From Tatlockia sp. (GTDB taxonomy: Bacteria > Pseudomonadota > Gammaproteobacteria > Legionellales > Legionellaceae), in NCBI GenBank assembly GCA_013697955.1, contig JACCVV010000078.1, positions 1 through 64,000 on the forward strand: a DNA stretch of 64,000 nucleotides, in the 5' to 3' direction. Positions 1 through 9,337 of the stretch are shown here, in pieces. A model generated the notes under the pieces. That model was not told the DNA's origin and did no database searches. It saw only the letters and a list, made by a program, of their open reading frames with translations. The translations under genes were made by a program, and so were the position numbers. Position 1 is the stretch's first letter. Each line of letters starts with the position of its first letter.

Positions 1-124
1 TGACAGTTATCGATTAAAAGATAAAACCAAAGCGGGTATTATCAAAACTAAACAACAAGGGGTGGATCAGTTTTAGACTGCAGTTTCATACTAAAAGTGG
101 ATCACTTTTCAATTGCCGTTGACA
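1..124 (+). mobile_element. End of an IS21-family insertion sequence (cut by the window edge)
   Basis: The left edge carries the tail of an IstB-like reading frame followed by about 48 bases of terminal DNA. That terminal DNA contains two copies of GTGGATCA (62-69 and 97-104), each followed by a T-rich stretch, and finishes in TTGACA at 119-124. IS21-family ends typically carry multiple copies of a terminal transposase-binding repeat and end in TGT/ACA, and IstB is the distal gene, so this should be the right end of the element. The exact tip and any target duplication cannot be fixed because the other end is outside the window. Confidence 0.65.
2..76 (+). CDS. istB: IS21-family helper ATPase IstB, C-terminal 24 residues (partial)
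   Basis: The frame runs from the window edge and ends at TAG 74-76. It begins DSYRLKDKTKAG, which is the usual ending of IstB-like ATP-binding transposition helpers (a Gly/Asp-Ser-Tyr-Arg-Leu-Lys-Asp-Lys pattern). IstB is a AAA+ protein that assists the IstA transposase in target selection. Only the tail is visible, so the ATPase motifs cannot be checked. Its stop codon lies inside the first terminal repeat, consistent with the compact ends of IS21 elements. Confidence 0.6.
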   Translation, partial: DSYRLKDKTKAGIIKTKQQGVDQF

Positions 125-274
125 CTAAACGGGGCAAACCTTAATAAGTTAACAATTAGTCTTTTTAAATTTATAGATTAAAGCCCATTTGCTGGCGTCT
201 TTGACAGAATAAACGCAATGATTGCTAAACCATTTTCGGTGAGAATAATCGAGCGTTGGCAGTAATTTGATAAA

Positions 275-1006
275 TCATAAGATTTGATGAAAAAGCTTGG
301 AAGAAATCACGAAGGAGATTAATTCTGATTTAGTATTAAGGTAAAGTTTATTTTTTATATTGACTAAATAAGATTCTACTGTCGATTGCTTTAAACAAAG
401 TCGAACGGCAATTTGACCTGCATGATAACCATGAATTAATTCAAACAAGACCTGAATTTCCCGCTTGGATAAAGCCGTTTTTCCCCATTGCAGGGATATG
501 GAGTAACTTTTTCGAGTTAAAAGCTCATCTAATTCAGCTGTTGTTAAATTAAAAAGGGTATCCCAATCTAGCTGACGAATATGAGTGCTTGATGAGACTA
601 TTCCCAGCACATAATCAGGCTTATCACTATAGATGGCCAAGGGATAAAGTTTACCTTCCATTGTGGTGATTATTGATGAATTATTTTTAGGATTTACCTC
701 ATTTAACAAAATTAGCGGTTTTTCTTCTTCCAAAACATAAGAATCATCATGGCGGTATTGCTTGATCTTGAATTTATCGTCATACAACTCTGCATCTGAT
801 TTTCGTACTAAATCAGATAAAAATTTAAAACCCATAAGACTAAAAAAAGCATTATTAGCGTATTCATACTGAGATTTTATATTCTTAATAAACAGATACT
901 TAGGTTTATCCTCAGAAAATAATTCACAGAGTTCATGGAGATTTAATGGAGAAGAAGTGGATCTAAGATACTCAGAAAAAACAGAATTGGACGACATAGT
1001 ATTCAT
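275..1006 (-). CDS. LuxR-family transcriptional regulator with N-terminal PAS-like sensor
   Basis: The protein is 243 residues from the ATG at 1006. The C-terminus has the LuxR/NarL helix-turn-helix: SKREIQVLFELIHGYHAGQIA, then the recognition-helix region with KQSTVESYLVNIKNKL. The first 130 residues look like a PAS-type fold (KYLFIKNIKSQYEYANNAFF is typical of its first strands), so this is probably a ligand- or signal-sensing regulator rather than a phospho-receiver protein; no receiver Asp pocket is visible. A longer frame reaches 1042, but that start would lie in the -10 region of the promoter at 1029-1058, so 1006 (or 997) is preferred. No clear ribosome binding site precedes either. 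Legionella species carry several LuxR-type regulators of this size. The gene reads toward the IS21 end. Confidence 0.8.
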   Translation of the reverse strand: MNTMSSNSVFSEYLRSTSSPLNLHELCELFSEDKPKYLFIKNIKSQYEYANNAFFSLMGFKFLSDLVRKSDAELYDDKFKIKQYRHDDSYVLEEEKPLILLNEVNPKNNSSIITTMEGKLYPLAIYSDKPDYVLGIVSSSTHIRQLDWDTLFNLTTAELDELLTRKSYSISLQWGKTALSKREIQVLFELIHGYHAGQIAVRLCLKQSTVESYLVNIKNKLYLNTKSELISFVISSKLFHQIL

Positions 1007-1028
1007 AGTAAAATAAAGGCAAGTTGGA

Positions 1029-1058
1029 ATAATAATATACAACTGGGTTTTATGTCAA
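1029..1058 (-). promoter_or_regulatory. Sigma-70-like promoter of the LuxR-type gene
   Basis: On the minus strand TTGACA (1058-1053) is followed after 18 bases by TATTAT (1034-1029). Transcription would begin near 1022, only about 16 bases before the chosen ATG at 1006, leaving almost no leader. Confidence 0.55.
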
Positions 1059-1271
1059 ATCAGGATAAAGTTCTGTAATTGACCTAACTTCTAAATGAAT
1101 ATTTTCTGGAGACAATCGTAATATACTTATTATCGAAGAGGATCATCGTTAAGTAGTGAATAGAGTTATAAAATCCTGGATAATCATGTTTAATCTTTTT
1201 CACACATGCTGTCACTTAAATAATCATATTGATTGATAAACCAATTTTAAGAAAGAAATGTGGTCAAACCC

Positions 1272-1301
1272 TTGACAGAGTAGGGTGAAAATTCGTAATA
1301 A
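1272..1301 (+). promoter_or_regulatory. Candidate promoter of the UPF0270 gene
   Basis: TTGACA at 1272-1277 and TAATAA at 1296-1301 are separated by 18 bases, about 55 bases upstream of the ATG at 1358. The -35 is perfect and the -10 matches four of six consensus bases. Confidence 0.45.
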
Positions 1302-1357
1302 CGGTCATAAAAATGATATAACTAATGATCTTTTATGTTAACGAAGGTCTAAAATGA

Positions 1358-1606
1358 ATGATTGAGATAGATTATAAATTACTTTCTAAAGAGGCAGTCG
1401 ATAATTTAATAATGGAATTAATCATACGCGATGCAACTGATTATGGTGCAGAAGAAGTGAATTTAGCTCGTAAAAAAAATCAAATTATCTCTAAGCTTGA
1501 GAGAGGTGAAGCAATAATCATGTATTCATCCTTAGAAGGTTATTGCAGCATTGTCAGTTTAGAAGAGAAACGAAAATTGCTGTTAGATAATCAGGAAACG
1601 TTTTGA
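1358..1606 (+). CDS. yheU: UPF0270 (YheU-like) protein
   Basis: This is an 82-residue protein with the UPF0270 pattern: an early LSKEAVDNLIMELIIRDATDYG segment matching the family's L-x-x-E-T-L-x-N-L-I-x-x-F-x-x-R-E-G-T-D-Y-G, then a helix with conserved charged residues, and EAIIMYSSLEG matching the family's EAVLVWSEL. Length is normal for the family (about 70-80). Function is unknown in any organism. The family is usually found beside hydrolase or kinase genes in enterobacteria; here it stands alone between a regulator and fusA2. Confidence 0.8.
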   Translation: MIEIDYKLLSKEAVDNLIMELIIRDATDYGAEEVNLARKKNQIISKLERGEAIIMYSSLEGYCSIVSLEEKRKLLLDNQETF

Positions 1607-2010
1607 AAGGTTCTAATATCTCTAATAGATAATTAGTTATTCATATTTTGCTTAAATTTTATAGCTGTTAAGTGCTCGCGTAGTATTATCCTCTCTTACT
1701 CAAAAACGCTTGGAATAATTGTTATTAATCGGAGCATCAAGGATAAAATAGTTTGAAATGAGTAACTTTTCCTTACCCAGGATCGTAAAAACTTTAAAAG
1801 ATAGGGTAAGGAGATTTAAATCTAAAAATTGAGTGCGGGTTTATATTATCTCAGTCGAAATGATTCACAGAATTTGCACAATTTCTTTAGTCAAACGAAA
1901 ATTTTATTAATTTATGAAATGATTTATAAAAATTTGGGTTTTAAAGTTTGCTTATATAAGCATTTTAATAATCCAATCTTATTTACATCAGAGACTTAAT
2001 AATTAAATTA
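1607..2010. other. Intergenic region between UPF0270 gene and fusA2
   Basis: About 400 AT-rich bases with no open frame of note. The only structure is a widely spaced inverted repeat, CCTTACCC at 1771-1778 and GGGTAAGG at 1804-1811, with a 25-base loop and no T-run. It might be a protein-binding or RNA hairpin site, but nothing shows which. Confidence 0.4.
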
Positions 2011-2038
2011 AACTCCGTCAGATCGAACTGACGGAGTT
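2011..2038 (-). terminator. Terminator of fusA2
   Basis: A perfect 11-bp stem (AACTCCGTCAG at 2011-2021 pairing with 2028-2038) with a 6-base loop lies 20 bases beyond the fusA2 stop. On the minus strand it is followed by TAATTTAATT, an imperfect U-tract. Confidence 0.75.
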
Positions 2039-2057
2039 ATAAGCATTGCCAAAACCT

Positions 2058-4148
2058 TTACTTGGCAGCTGCAGCTTTCTTTTCTTTTTCCTTGGCAATA
2101 ACCGCCTCAGCGACATTAGTTGGACAAGGAGCATAGTGAGAAAACTCCATTGAGAACTGTCCACGGCCCGAGGTTAGGGTACGTAAAGTACTAATGTAAC
2201 CAAACATTTCTGATAAAGGAACATCAGCCTTTACCCGTACACCAGCTGCATTAGGCTCTTGGCCAGAAATCATGCCGCGACGACGGTTTAAGTCACCAAT
2301 TACGTCACCTACATTCTCTTCTGTACTATACACGTCAACTTTCATGATAGGTTCAAGCAATTGGGGGCCTGCTTTAGGTATCGATTGACGGAATGCACCT
2401 TTTGCAGCTATTTCAAAAGCGATTGCTGAGGAGTCAACCGGATGGTAGCCACCGTCACTGAGGTCAATTGAAACATCTAACACTGGGAAACCAGCCAAAG
2501 TACCCGCGCCCATCATTGAACGGAATCCTTTTTCGATTGCGGGGAAGAATTCTTTAGGAACGTTACCACCTACCACAGAGGTGACGAAAGTAAAGCCAGT
2601 GTTTGGCTCCCCTGGGGAGATAGTGTAGTCAATCTTACCGTATTGGCCAGAACCACCGGATTGTTTCTTGTGCGTATAGCTGTCTTCAATCGTTTTAGTT
2701 ATGGTTTCTCTATAGGCAACCTGTGGTTGACCTACTATTAAATCAACATCGTAAGTACGCTTTAAAATATCCACTTTAATATCGAGATGTAACTCACCCA
2801 TTCCGCGAAGAATAGTTTCACCAGAATCAATATCGGTTTCCACTCGGAATGTGGGATCTTCTGCAACCATTTTACCAATAGCGATACTCATTTTCTCAGT
2901 TGAGCTTTTATCTTTTGGCGAAACCGCAATAGAGATAACAGGCTCAGGGAAAACCATCGCTTCAAGTGTACACTCATGTTTGGGATCGCAAAGAGTATGG
3001 CCAGTACGTACATTCTTCATGCCTACAATAGCAATAATGTCACCTGCTTCAGCACTATGTAATTCAATGCGCTCATCGGCTTGCATCTCTACCATACGGC
3101 CAACACGTTCTGTTTTGCCGGTAAAGGAGTTTAAGATGGTATCACCCTTGTTCAGTTTTCCTGAGTAAACACGGGTAAATGTTAAAGCGCCGTAACGATC
3201 ATCCATGATTTTAAAGGCCAAGGCTCTGAAAGGTTCGTCTGGAGAAACAATAGCGAACTCGCCATTGGGTTCACCTTCAGCATTTGTTAAAGGCTGTGGG
3301 TTAACTTCGTGGGGAGCCGGTAAATAGTCAACTACTGCATCCAGTAATAATTGCATTCCTTTATTTTTAAAGGCAGAACCGCAGTAAGTGGGGAAGAAGG
3401 CTAACTCGAGCGTACCTTTACGAATACAGCGTTTGACGTCTTCTATAGAAGGCTCTTCACCTTCAAGGTAAGCCATCAATAATTCATCATCCATTTCCAG
3501 TGCCGTTTCGATAAGCTGCTTACGATACATTTCCACTTCTTCCTGCATATTTGCAGGAATATCAGTAATAGTATAATTTTCTGGCTGGCCGGTTTCATCC
3601 CAGACATAGGCTTTTTGGGTTAATAAATCAACGACACCTACGAAGTCATCTTCGATACCAATTGGCAGGGTCATTATTAATGGATTGGCGCCCAGTACTT
3701 TTTCGACTTGCTCAGTCACTTTCAAAAAATTTGCACCTATTCGGTCAAGTTTGTTGACGAAAATCAAGCGAGATACTTTTGAATTGTTTGCATAGCGCCA
3801 GTTGGTTTCTGATTGAGGCTCCACACCGCCTGAGCCGCAAAATACACCGATGCCGCCATCGAGTACCTTTAAAGAACGGTATACTTCTACAGTAAAATCG
3901 ACGTGTCCAGGTGTATCAATTACGTTGAAACGAGTACCTTTCCACTGACAACTAACTGCTGCTGACTGAATGGTAATTCCGCGCTCCGCCTCTTGTACCA
4001 TAAAGTCAGTTGTTGATTCACCATCGTGAACCTCACCAATTTTATGGATTTTACCGGTAAGCTTTAGAATACGTTCGGTAGTGGTGGTTTTTCCAGCGTC
4101 TACGTGGGCGAAGATACCAATGTTTCTATAACGGTTTAAATCGATCAT
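2058..4148 (-). CDS. fusA: Elongation factor G, FusA2/EF-G2 type
   Basis: A 696-residue translational GTPase that would drive ribosomal translocation or ribosome recycling. All GTPase motifs are present: AHVDAGKTT (G1), RGITIQ (G2), DTPGHVD (G3), NKLD (G4) and GSA (G5). Domain IV and V motifs follow ([15 protein letters not shown], ending in the EFSHYAPCP segment). The N-terminus [19 protein letters not shown] and the phrases [22 protein letters not shown] and [19 protein letters not shown] match the second EF-G of Vibrio and Pseudomonas (FusA2/FusB, EF-G1B) rather than the str-operon enzyme. Consistent with that, rpsL, rpsG and tuf are not adjacent; the gene is single with its own terminator. 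Paralogues of this type are reported to differ in translocation versus recycling activity; which role applies here is unknown. Confidence 0.9.
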   Translation of the reverse strand: MIDLNRYRNIGIFAHVDAGKTTTTERILKLTGKIHKIGEVHDGESTTDFMVQEAERGITIQSAAVSCQWKGTRFNVIDTPGHVDFTVEVYRSLKVLDGGIGVFCGSGGVEPQSETNWRYANNSKVSRLIFVNKLDRIGANFLKVTEQVEKVLGANPLIMTLPIGIEDDFVGVVDLLTQKAYVWDETGQPENYTITDIPANMQEEVEMYRKQLIETALEMDDELLMAYLEGEEPSIEDVKRCIRKGTLELAFFPTYCGSAFKNKGMQLLLDAVVDYLPAPHEVNPQPLTNAEGEPNGEFAIVSPDEPFRALAFKIMDDRYGALTFTRVYSGKLNKGDTILNSFTGKTERVGRMVEMQADERIELHSAEAGDIIAIVGMKNVRTGHTLCDPKHECTLEAMVFPEPVISIAVSPKDKSSTEKMSIAIGKMVAEDPTFRVETDIDSGETILRGMGELHLDIKVDILKRTYDVDLIVGQPQVAYRETITKTIEDSYTHKKQSGGSGQYGKIDYTISPGEPNTGFTFVTSVVGGNVPKEFFPAIEKGFRSMMGAGTLAGFPVLDVSIDLSDGGYHPVDSSAIAFEIAAKGAFRQSIPKAGPQLLEPIMKVDVYSTEENVGDVIGDLNRRRGMISGQEPNAAGVRVKADVPLSEMFGYISTLRTLTSGRGQFSMEFSHYAPCPTNVAEAVIAKEKEKKAAAAK

Positions 4149-4294
4149 AGCACTCTTAAATTAGATTAAAAAATAGTCGTACACTATACAGTGTTTTATC
4201 TTTTTTTGCTGCAATTTTTTGCATCAATTTAGTAAAATTATCTTTGTTCTTTTTTAACACTATTTTAGACTATTAAATAGTTCAAAAATTAACT

Positions 4295-4768
4295 TTAATT
4301 GTAAAAACAAATTACGCCATTTAAATAGCTGGCAAAAACCAACCACAGAAAATAAGGAAGAAGCAGTATACTTATTCTCCTCATTTTATCCTTCAACATG
4401 TGAATACAAAAAAAGGTCAATAAGGTCATTATCAAAATCCACAAAAAACTGAAACCAATCCAATGAAGTCCAAAAAAGATGGGAGTCCACGCCCAATTCA
4501 TGAATAGTTGTATGAAAAAGAAATAGGTAGTAGGTCGAATTGCTTTCTTTTTTCGCTGCTGCCAAAGAACCCATCCTGAAATAGCCAGAAGCAGGTATAA
4601 AACAGGCCATACAATGGAAAAAACTAGTGGCGGAGGAGTTAGTTGAGATTTATGGAGTCCATTATACCAATTAGGGATGTTAAGTTGTGTTAAAAGTCCT
4701 AGCAATAATCCAATGACTTCAAAAGTAATAATCCAACAAATTAGAGATTTCCAATCTTTAGCTGTCAT
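4295..4768 (-). CDS. tspO: TspO/MBR family membrane protein
   Basis: A 157-residue protein with five transmembrane helices from the ATG at 4768. Family hallmarks are the PNWYNGLHKSQLTPPPLVFSIVWPVLYLLLA block (tryptophan- and proline-rich), NWAWTPIFFGLHWIG and the C-terminal LPYFLWLVFASYLNGVI. TspO proteins bind porphyrins and cholesterol-like ligands in the inner or outer membrane and are tied to tetrapyrrole and redox stress responses. The frame extends upstream to 4858 with Met at 4807 and 4858, but the extra 13-30 residues are not part of the family fold and none of the starts has a strong ribosome binding site, so the start is uncertain. Confidence 0.88.
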   Translation of the reverse strand: MTAKDWKSLICWIITFEVIGLLLGLLTQLNIPNWYNGLHKSQLTPPPLVFSIVWPVLYLLLAISGWVLWQQRKKKAIRPTTYFFFIQLFMNWAWTPIFFGLHWIGFSFLWILIMTLLTFFCIHMLKDKMRRISILLLPYFLWLVFASYLNGVICFYN

Positions 4769-4944
4769 AGGCAAATGCGTTCTTTGATTTTCACCAAAAT
4801 CTTCCATAATTATCGATACTTTTAACAAGACTATAAATAGGGCTGATGATTTAAGCATTGATTTTTAGTAATTACAATTTAAAAGCTGTAAGTAATCTCA
4901 AAGTCAACTACCAGGTTAATTCTTGTTTTATCGTTCCTGTGATC

Positions 4945-4980
4945 AAATTCATTGACTCACCAAAGTAAGTCAATGAATTT
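4945..4980 (-). repeat. Perfect 13-bp inverted repeat after the broken surface-protein gene
   Basis: AAATTCATTGACT at 4945-4957 pairs exactly with 4968-4980 across a 10-base loop, just past the stop at 4988. There is no long U-tract on either strand, so it could be a weak terminator or an mRNA-stabilising hairpin. Confidence 0.5.
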
Positions 4981-4987
4981 AAAGGGT

Positions 4988-6291
4988 TTAAATCGTTAAA
5001 GCTCGGATACAACGTACCGGAAGAGTATTGGCAATCTTATTGGAGCTATTAAATATACTCCCCGTCGCGAAGCGCTGAGACCAGGCAGTCAATTGGGGGA
5101 GAGTATTGCCTTCGGTTGAGCTCCAGTAGACTAAATTAGAAAATCCACCTAAATTATTTAAATACAAAGTAGTATACAAATTAGGGTTAGTAGTCCCACA
5201 ACCTGGATCCACACCTGAACCCACATATCTCCCAAGCTCGCAAATGGCGGGCAGGTACCAATTCTGGTTTAAGCACACTTGTGCTGCAGGATATTGGCCT
5301 ATAGGTGTTGCAAGGGCATTGGTATTGGAAAACCCATCACTGATGCTGTCTGCGGCTGTATTATTGTAAATTGTGGACCATTCATATGTGCTTGGTTCAT
5401 CTGCTAATGCCGCTATTTTACCTCCTATACTATTGATGTTAGGTGTTGCATCATCCACTGAAAACAAAAAGCCGTTTTGATAGATACACCCATATCCTAA
5501 AATCAGGACGTTGATGTTTGTAGAGGCTGCATTATCAGCACTGACTGTAACAGTGGAGGGAACGGGTACAGTTCCAGGCGCTGTAGTACAGGGATTGTTT
5601 CCTGCATCAGAACTCGCAGTACTTCCCGGAGTAATGGTAATGTCGCAGGTTGCCCCAGCATTTAGAGTCCCAATGCAGGTATTGCTGGTAATCGTGGTGC
5701 CTGCGGGAAGTCCAGTTGCGTTAACTCTTAGATTGTTCGCCGGTACCGCCCCGTTATTTCTTATTCGGATGATACGTGCATTACCAACAAGTGCCGGGTC
5801 AGCGTTTGGGTCGCGAATTGATAAAACCAGGTTTTGAGTAAGGGGGACAATATTGCCACCCCTGGAGTGGGCATTCGCGTAATAAATAAGGTTTCTCCGG
5901 GGTAGGGTTGGTAACATTGATCAGTTCCTTGGGGAAAGGTCACTTGGCACATAAAAGGCCCACCTGAAATCCGGTCTGCAGGCAAAGCACTGCCATTAAT
6001 CACCAGGATTAAAACACAGGTGGAATTTCCAGAGCCTTTCGGGCCTAAAATACAAGGGCCGACTTAGCTAATCCCAGTGGGAGTGGTAGGGCTTAAAACT
6101 AATTGATGGGGTTTATAGGAATTATTGATTATCGTATATTGCATGGTTGCCGTTCCTGTACTACTAACAGCCACTACGGGTGTTGTATCATGGCTAAAGC
6201 TCCAGACAGGAAGTTCAGCCTGAGCTGTTGTAAACAAACTCAAAAGACTTAATCCTAGACTTATTTTAATCATAAAGCGTGAAAAGTTCAT
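4988..6291 (-). pseudogene. Secreted Lcl/DUF1566-type surface protein, interrupted by a stop codon and a frameshift
   Basis: The 5-prime part (6291-6067) encodes a signal peptide (MNFSRFMIKISLGLSLLSLF, cleavage near TAQA) and the start of a beta-rich domain. It stops at TAA 6064-6066, but the same frame continues (VGPCILGPKGSGNSTC onward) to about 5850-5900. From there the sensible protein moves to the frame ending at 4988, through a beta-sandwich repeat and then a C-terminal Lcl_C/DUF1566 domain (NWYLPAICELG, YWSSTEG, LPVRCIRAL). Rejoined, it would be about 434 residues. Related domains occur in Legionella collagen-like and other surface proteins involved in attachment; that role is inferred. 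The two lesions leave only a short secreted fragment, so it is probably dead unless the sequence has errors. Confidence 0.75.
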
Positions 6292-6503
6292 GTTATATCC
6301 TTATGCAACATAGCTGAGTTTAAACCCCCTTTGGTATATAGGTGCTTGAAACGAAAAGCTCGAGTTAAGAATTTGCCGGAACTTATCCTGTCTGGAATCT
6401 AAACTCGTTCACAATCAATCTCTGGCTTTAAATAAAAGGTTTGCGCTTTAGTATACAAAAAGTACCCGAAAAAAATAGTTAATCTTTCTCCGCTATTATT
6501 CAA

Positions 6504-6523
6504 ATTAATATTTAGTTAATAAT
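6504..6523 (+). promoter_or_regulatory. Candidate PmrA box upstream of the kinase gene
   Basis: ATTAATATT (6504-6512) and GTTAATAAT (6515-6523) form a direct repeat with an 11-base period, close to the tandem cTTAATatT element described for Legionella PmrA. It lies 7 bases upstream of a TATAAT at 6531-6536, where an activator would replace a poor -35. The match is by eye in AT-rich DNA. Confidence 0.5.
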
Positions 6524-6530
6524 TGGTTGG

Positions 6531-6536
6531 TATAAT
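6531..6536 (+). promoter_or_regulatory. -10 element of the kinase gene promoter
   Basis: A perfect TATAAT stands about 50 bases before the ATG at 6587, with no good -35 hexamer, as expected for an activated promoter. Confidence 0.45.
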
Positions 6537-6586
6537 TGTGAACACTTTAAGTTATTTTGTTCACAAGATTTATTAACGAGAGCCTT

Positions 6587-9337
6587 ATGCCTTTTATATC
6601 TGTTACCTCCGAAGAATGGAATTTTGCCAAACAACAATTAATTGATGCAACAAGTGGTACAAAGTTGGGATATAAAATTCTCCCTAAGTCCTTAAGTTCA
6701 AAGCATTCATTCATCAAAATCAAAGATAAAATATATTGCATTGCTAAAGGTAACTCTAATGATGCAGTCCTATCCCAGGGTTCAATGGCAGAAGCTAAAT
6801 ACGCCCTTGATGAGCAAGGTAATCTCTTTATTATTAAAATAGATCAGACAAAGGTAAGTAGAGAAGAGCAAAACGAATCGGCTATTTTACTTGATCTTTC
6901 AATTGGCTTAGGTTCCGAAGTACGTCCTGATAAAAATAAACGATATACAATTCTTAAGTACTTGGGGAAAAACTTAGAACAAATCATTAATGATAAGTCG
7001 CATATATTAAGTGAAGAAGAGCGGCTGGAGCTTGCAACTAAATTTGCCTGGCAAGTCTATAAATTACACAATGGATTATCATCCGTTTCAAAAACCGCTT
7101 ATGCCCACAATGACATGAAGCCCGATAATGTGACTGTTGATGACCAGGGAAATGTTAACTTGATTGACTTTGGCTTATCAACTGTAAATCCGCATGAAAA
7201 AAGCTCAATCATTACAGGTGCGTTTGCTTATACAGCCTATGCCCCATATGAAAAGCTAACAGGGGCCGAACTCGATGTCGTGGCATTGAAACGCTCCCTG
7301 TTCAGACCAAAGGAATTTTACTGTAGTAAAGGATATATCCAAATAGACAAAGCTGAATATAACGACAATAATTTTTTACTGCCACAAAGCTTACTTGATA
7401 AATACAATTTAAATGTATTTATTAACACCTTTTCTGCTGGTGGGGACATTCCTGATTATAGCACTCAAGTTATGGACTCATTGACTATATGTGCCTCACT
7501 TATCAATGCAAAAGAACAACTTGGAATCCCCAATTCTGAACTTAGAAATAATCCCCTACTTTGTCATGCAGTTGTTGGCATCAATTTTAGTACTTTCCCC
7601 AATCGCCTAAAAGAAATTATCTCAAACGAAAAATCATATAAGTTGGCAGCGGCGTTACACCTTGATGGTAGTATTGAAAGTTACGAGCAATTGCGAAAAG
7701 ACGAAGAGCTCTCGGATAAAATAGAACAGAGTCAGGATACAACCACAGCTTTTTCTTTACTTCAACTAAAACGATTAAATCTCTCGAATCATTACAATCT
7801 TATTTTAAATTCTCTCCCCACAGCTCAAATTATAGAGAAGCTGGTGAAACAAAACCGAAGTGAATTAATCAATGGCCTTCTAAATTCTCACAGTGAAGAT
7901 TTGGTAAAAGTATTGCTGTTTGCTAATCGAAATGGTTTAGAGCATCGATATGAAGAGATGATTAATAATCCTGAATTAATTAATGCAATAAATTTATTAT
8001 CTGAGGATTATGAGCCACAAAGATTTATTAATATTATTAAAATTCCTGAATTTTCTACAAAACAAATTATCGCTTTTTGCCAGAATAAGGATAAACGTAC
8101 AGCTGTAGATATTCTGTTTGATAATGATCCTTATTCGATTCTTCAAAATAAAGCTGCCAGGACAAAGGGTATTAGCAATCTTTTAGATGAAGAGGATAAT
8201 GAAATTCAAACTGCTATTATTCATTTCAATCAGTTAGCCATTAATAAATACTATCTTTATGAAATGGTTGATTCAGTAGATCGTTGTCGTGCTTTCAATG
8301 TTTTATTTAATGCAAATATTCGATCTGAAGAAGAGGTAAGAAAAACTGTATCTACATTTGGGAGCTCAGCAGAAGTACTATATTTCAATGAACGTGGCTG
8401 GAATAATTGTATTCCTCTCTTATTTGATATAAGCATTGATTCATACCAATTCAGAGCTTTATTAAAGTCAAAAAATGCCAATCAATTAACAGAAAAAATG
8501 CTCCTTGATAAAGGAATGCGTGATGCATTAGCGGGCAACACCTACGATGATGAAAAATTTCAGTGGTTAGTCACACTTTTTAATAAAAATCTATTTACCG
8601 AAGAGCGTTATGCCTTACTCAAAGATAATCGTCCTTTATTTAAACAAGTAATAAACGTAATCGAAGCGGGTTTTTCGTCTAGTGTTAATGTGAACACCCT
8701 ATCAAATGATATCAAATCGCCTCAAGAATTCATGTTGAATATGGTGTCAAATAACTATCAAGTACTTGCTAGTGCAGAAATGAGTTTTAAATCTGATTTT
8801 AAATTCATGCTTGCCGCGACGTTTAATGACGTCAGAGCACTGGAATTCGCTGCTGAATGGTTAAAATCGGATATCAAATTTATAACTAAAGCGGTGCAAA
8901 TTAATCATCAGGCATTTAATTATCTCAGTGAAGGTTTTGAAAATGATCCCTCTTTAAAACAAAAAATACAGCGTACGATATTAAAATATAAATACACTAA
9001 TGAAAATGAAAGCAGATGGTATCACGCATTCGAGGTAAAGTTAGATAAAGAAGATCCCTTAAATGAACAATATAAGAATAAAAAAGGCGATGCTTTAAAA
9101 ACAGCTATTCTCGCAGAATTTAAATATTCTCTTGAAGGAAAAAAAGAAGAGGAAATAGCTAGAGTGGTCGAAACGTTCAAAGAAAGTCCTCAATACAAAA
9201 TACTTTGTACGTCTCAAGGCTTTTATTCTTCTATTTTTTCTAAGCCAACGTCTTCTAAAAAAGCGGTAGAAAAAATAATAAAAGACGCTAACGAAATGGT
9301 CTCGTTTACAAGTAATTTATATAAACTTGATTTCTAA
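6587..9337 (+). CDS. Eukaryotic-like Ser/Thr protein kinase, candidate Dot/Icm effector
   Basis: A 916-residue protein starting at ATG 6587, preceded by GAGAG about 5 bases upstream; a TTG start at 6557 is less likely. Residues 65-220 hold a protein kinase N-lobe and catalytic loop: a Gly/Ala-rich loop (GSMAEAKYA near 66), Lys84 in FIIKI, a candidate helix-C Glu97, the catalytic loop HNDMKPDN with Asp176, Lys178 and Asn181, and DFG with Asp194. HND replaces HRD, but every residue needed for catalysis is present. The remaining 600 or so residues are alpha-helical and unrecognised. There is no signal peptide. Legionella effectors such as the LegK proteins have the same plan (N-lobe near the N-terminus, large unknown tail), but this is not clearly one of them. 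The PmrA-like box upstream supports effector status; host targets are unknown. Confidence 0.82.
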   Translation: MPFISVTSEEWNFAKQQLIDATSGTKLGYKILPKSLSSKHSFIKIKDKIYCIAKGNSNDAVLSQGSMAEAKYALDEQGNLFIIKIDQTKVSREEQNESAILLDLSIGLGSEVRPDKNKRYTILKYLGKNLEQIINDKSHILSEEERLELATKFAWQVYKLHNGLSSVSKTAYAHNDMKPDNVTVDDQGNVNLIDFGLSTVNPHEKSSIITGAFAYTAYAPYEKLTGAELDVVALKRSLFRPKEFYCSKGYIQIDKAEYNDNNFLLPQSLLDKYNLNVFINTFSAGGDIPDYSTQVMDSLTICASLINAKEQLGIPNSELRNNPLLCHAVVGINFSTFPNRLKEIISNEKSYKLAAALHLDGSIESYEQLRKDEELSDKIEQSQDTTTAFSLLQLKRLNLSNHYNLILNSLPTAQIIEKLVKQNRSELINGLLNSHSEDLVKVLLFANRNGLEHRYEEMINNPELINAINLLSEDYEPQRFINIIKIPEFSTKQIIAFCQNKDKRTAVDILFDNDPYSILQNKAARTKGISNLLDEEDNEIQTAIIHFNQLAINKYYLYEMVDSVDRCRAFNVLFNANIRSEEEVRKTVSTFGSSAEVLYFNERGWNNCIPLLFDISIDSYQFRALLKSKNANQLTEKMLLDKGMRDALAGNTYDDEKFQWLVTLFNKNLFTEERYALLKDNRPLFKQVINVIEAGFSSSVNVNTLSNDIKSPQEFMLNMVSNNYQVLASAEMSFKSDFKFMLAATFNDVRALEFAAEWLKSDIKFITKAVQINHQAFNYLSEGFENDPSLKQKIQRTILKYKYTNENESRWYHAFEVKLDKEDPLNEQYKNKKGDALKTAILAEFKYSLEGKKEEEIARVVETFKESPQYKILCTSQGFYSSIFSKPTSSKKAVEKIIKDANEMVSFTSNLYKLDF

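Larger units (their letters stand above)
1007..1357. other. Intergenic region between the LuxR-type gene and the UPF0270 gene
   Basis: This divergent spacer of about 350 bases is AT-rich. It contains the two promoters listed separately (1029-1058 minus, 1272-1301 plus). I see no gene, RNA or repeat in the rest. Confidence 0.5.

Noticed and set aside
124-274. A 34-codon open stretch on the minus strand downstream of the LuxR-type gene (residues include RSIILTENGLAIIAFILSK)
   Set aside because: No start and no recognised family; it may be the tail of an eroded gene beside the IS21 end but is too short to support.
1103-1152. A short frame reading ILIIEEDHR that resembles the first strand of a response-regulator receiver
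   Set aside because: It stops after about ten residues and has no start or continuation; chance resemblance is likely.
2851-3168. A 105-codon frame on the plus strand inside fusA2
   Set aside because: It is the antisense shadow of a highly conserved gene; third-position bias and motifs belong to the minus strand.
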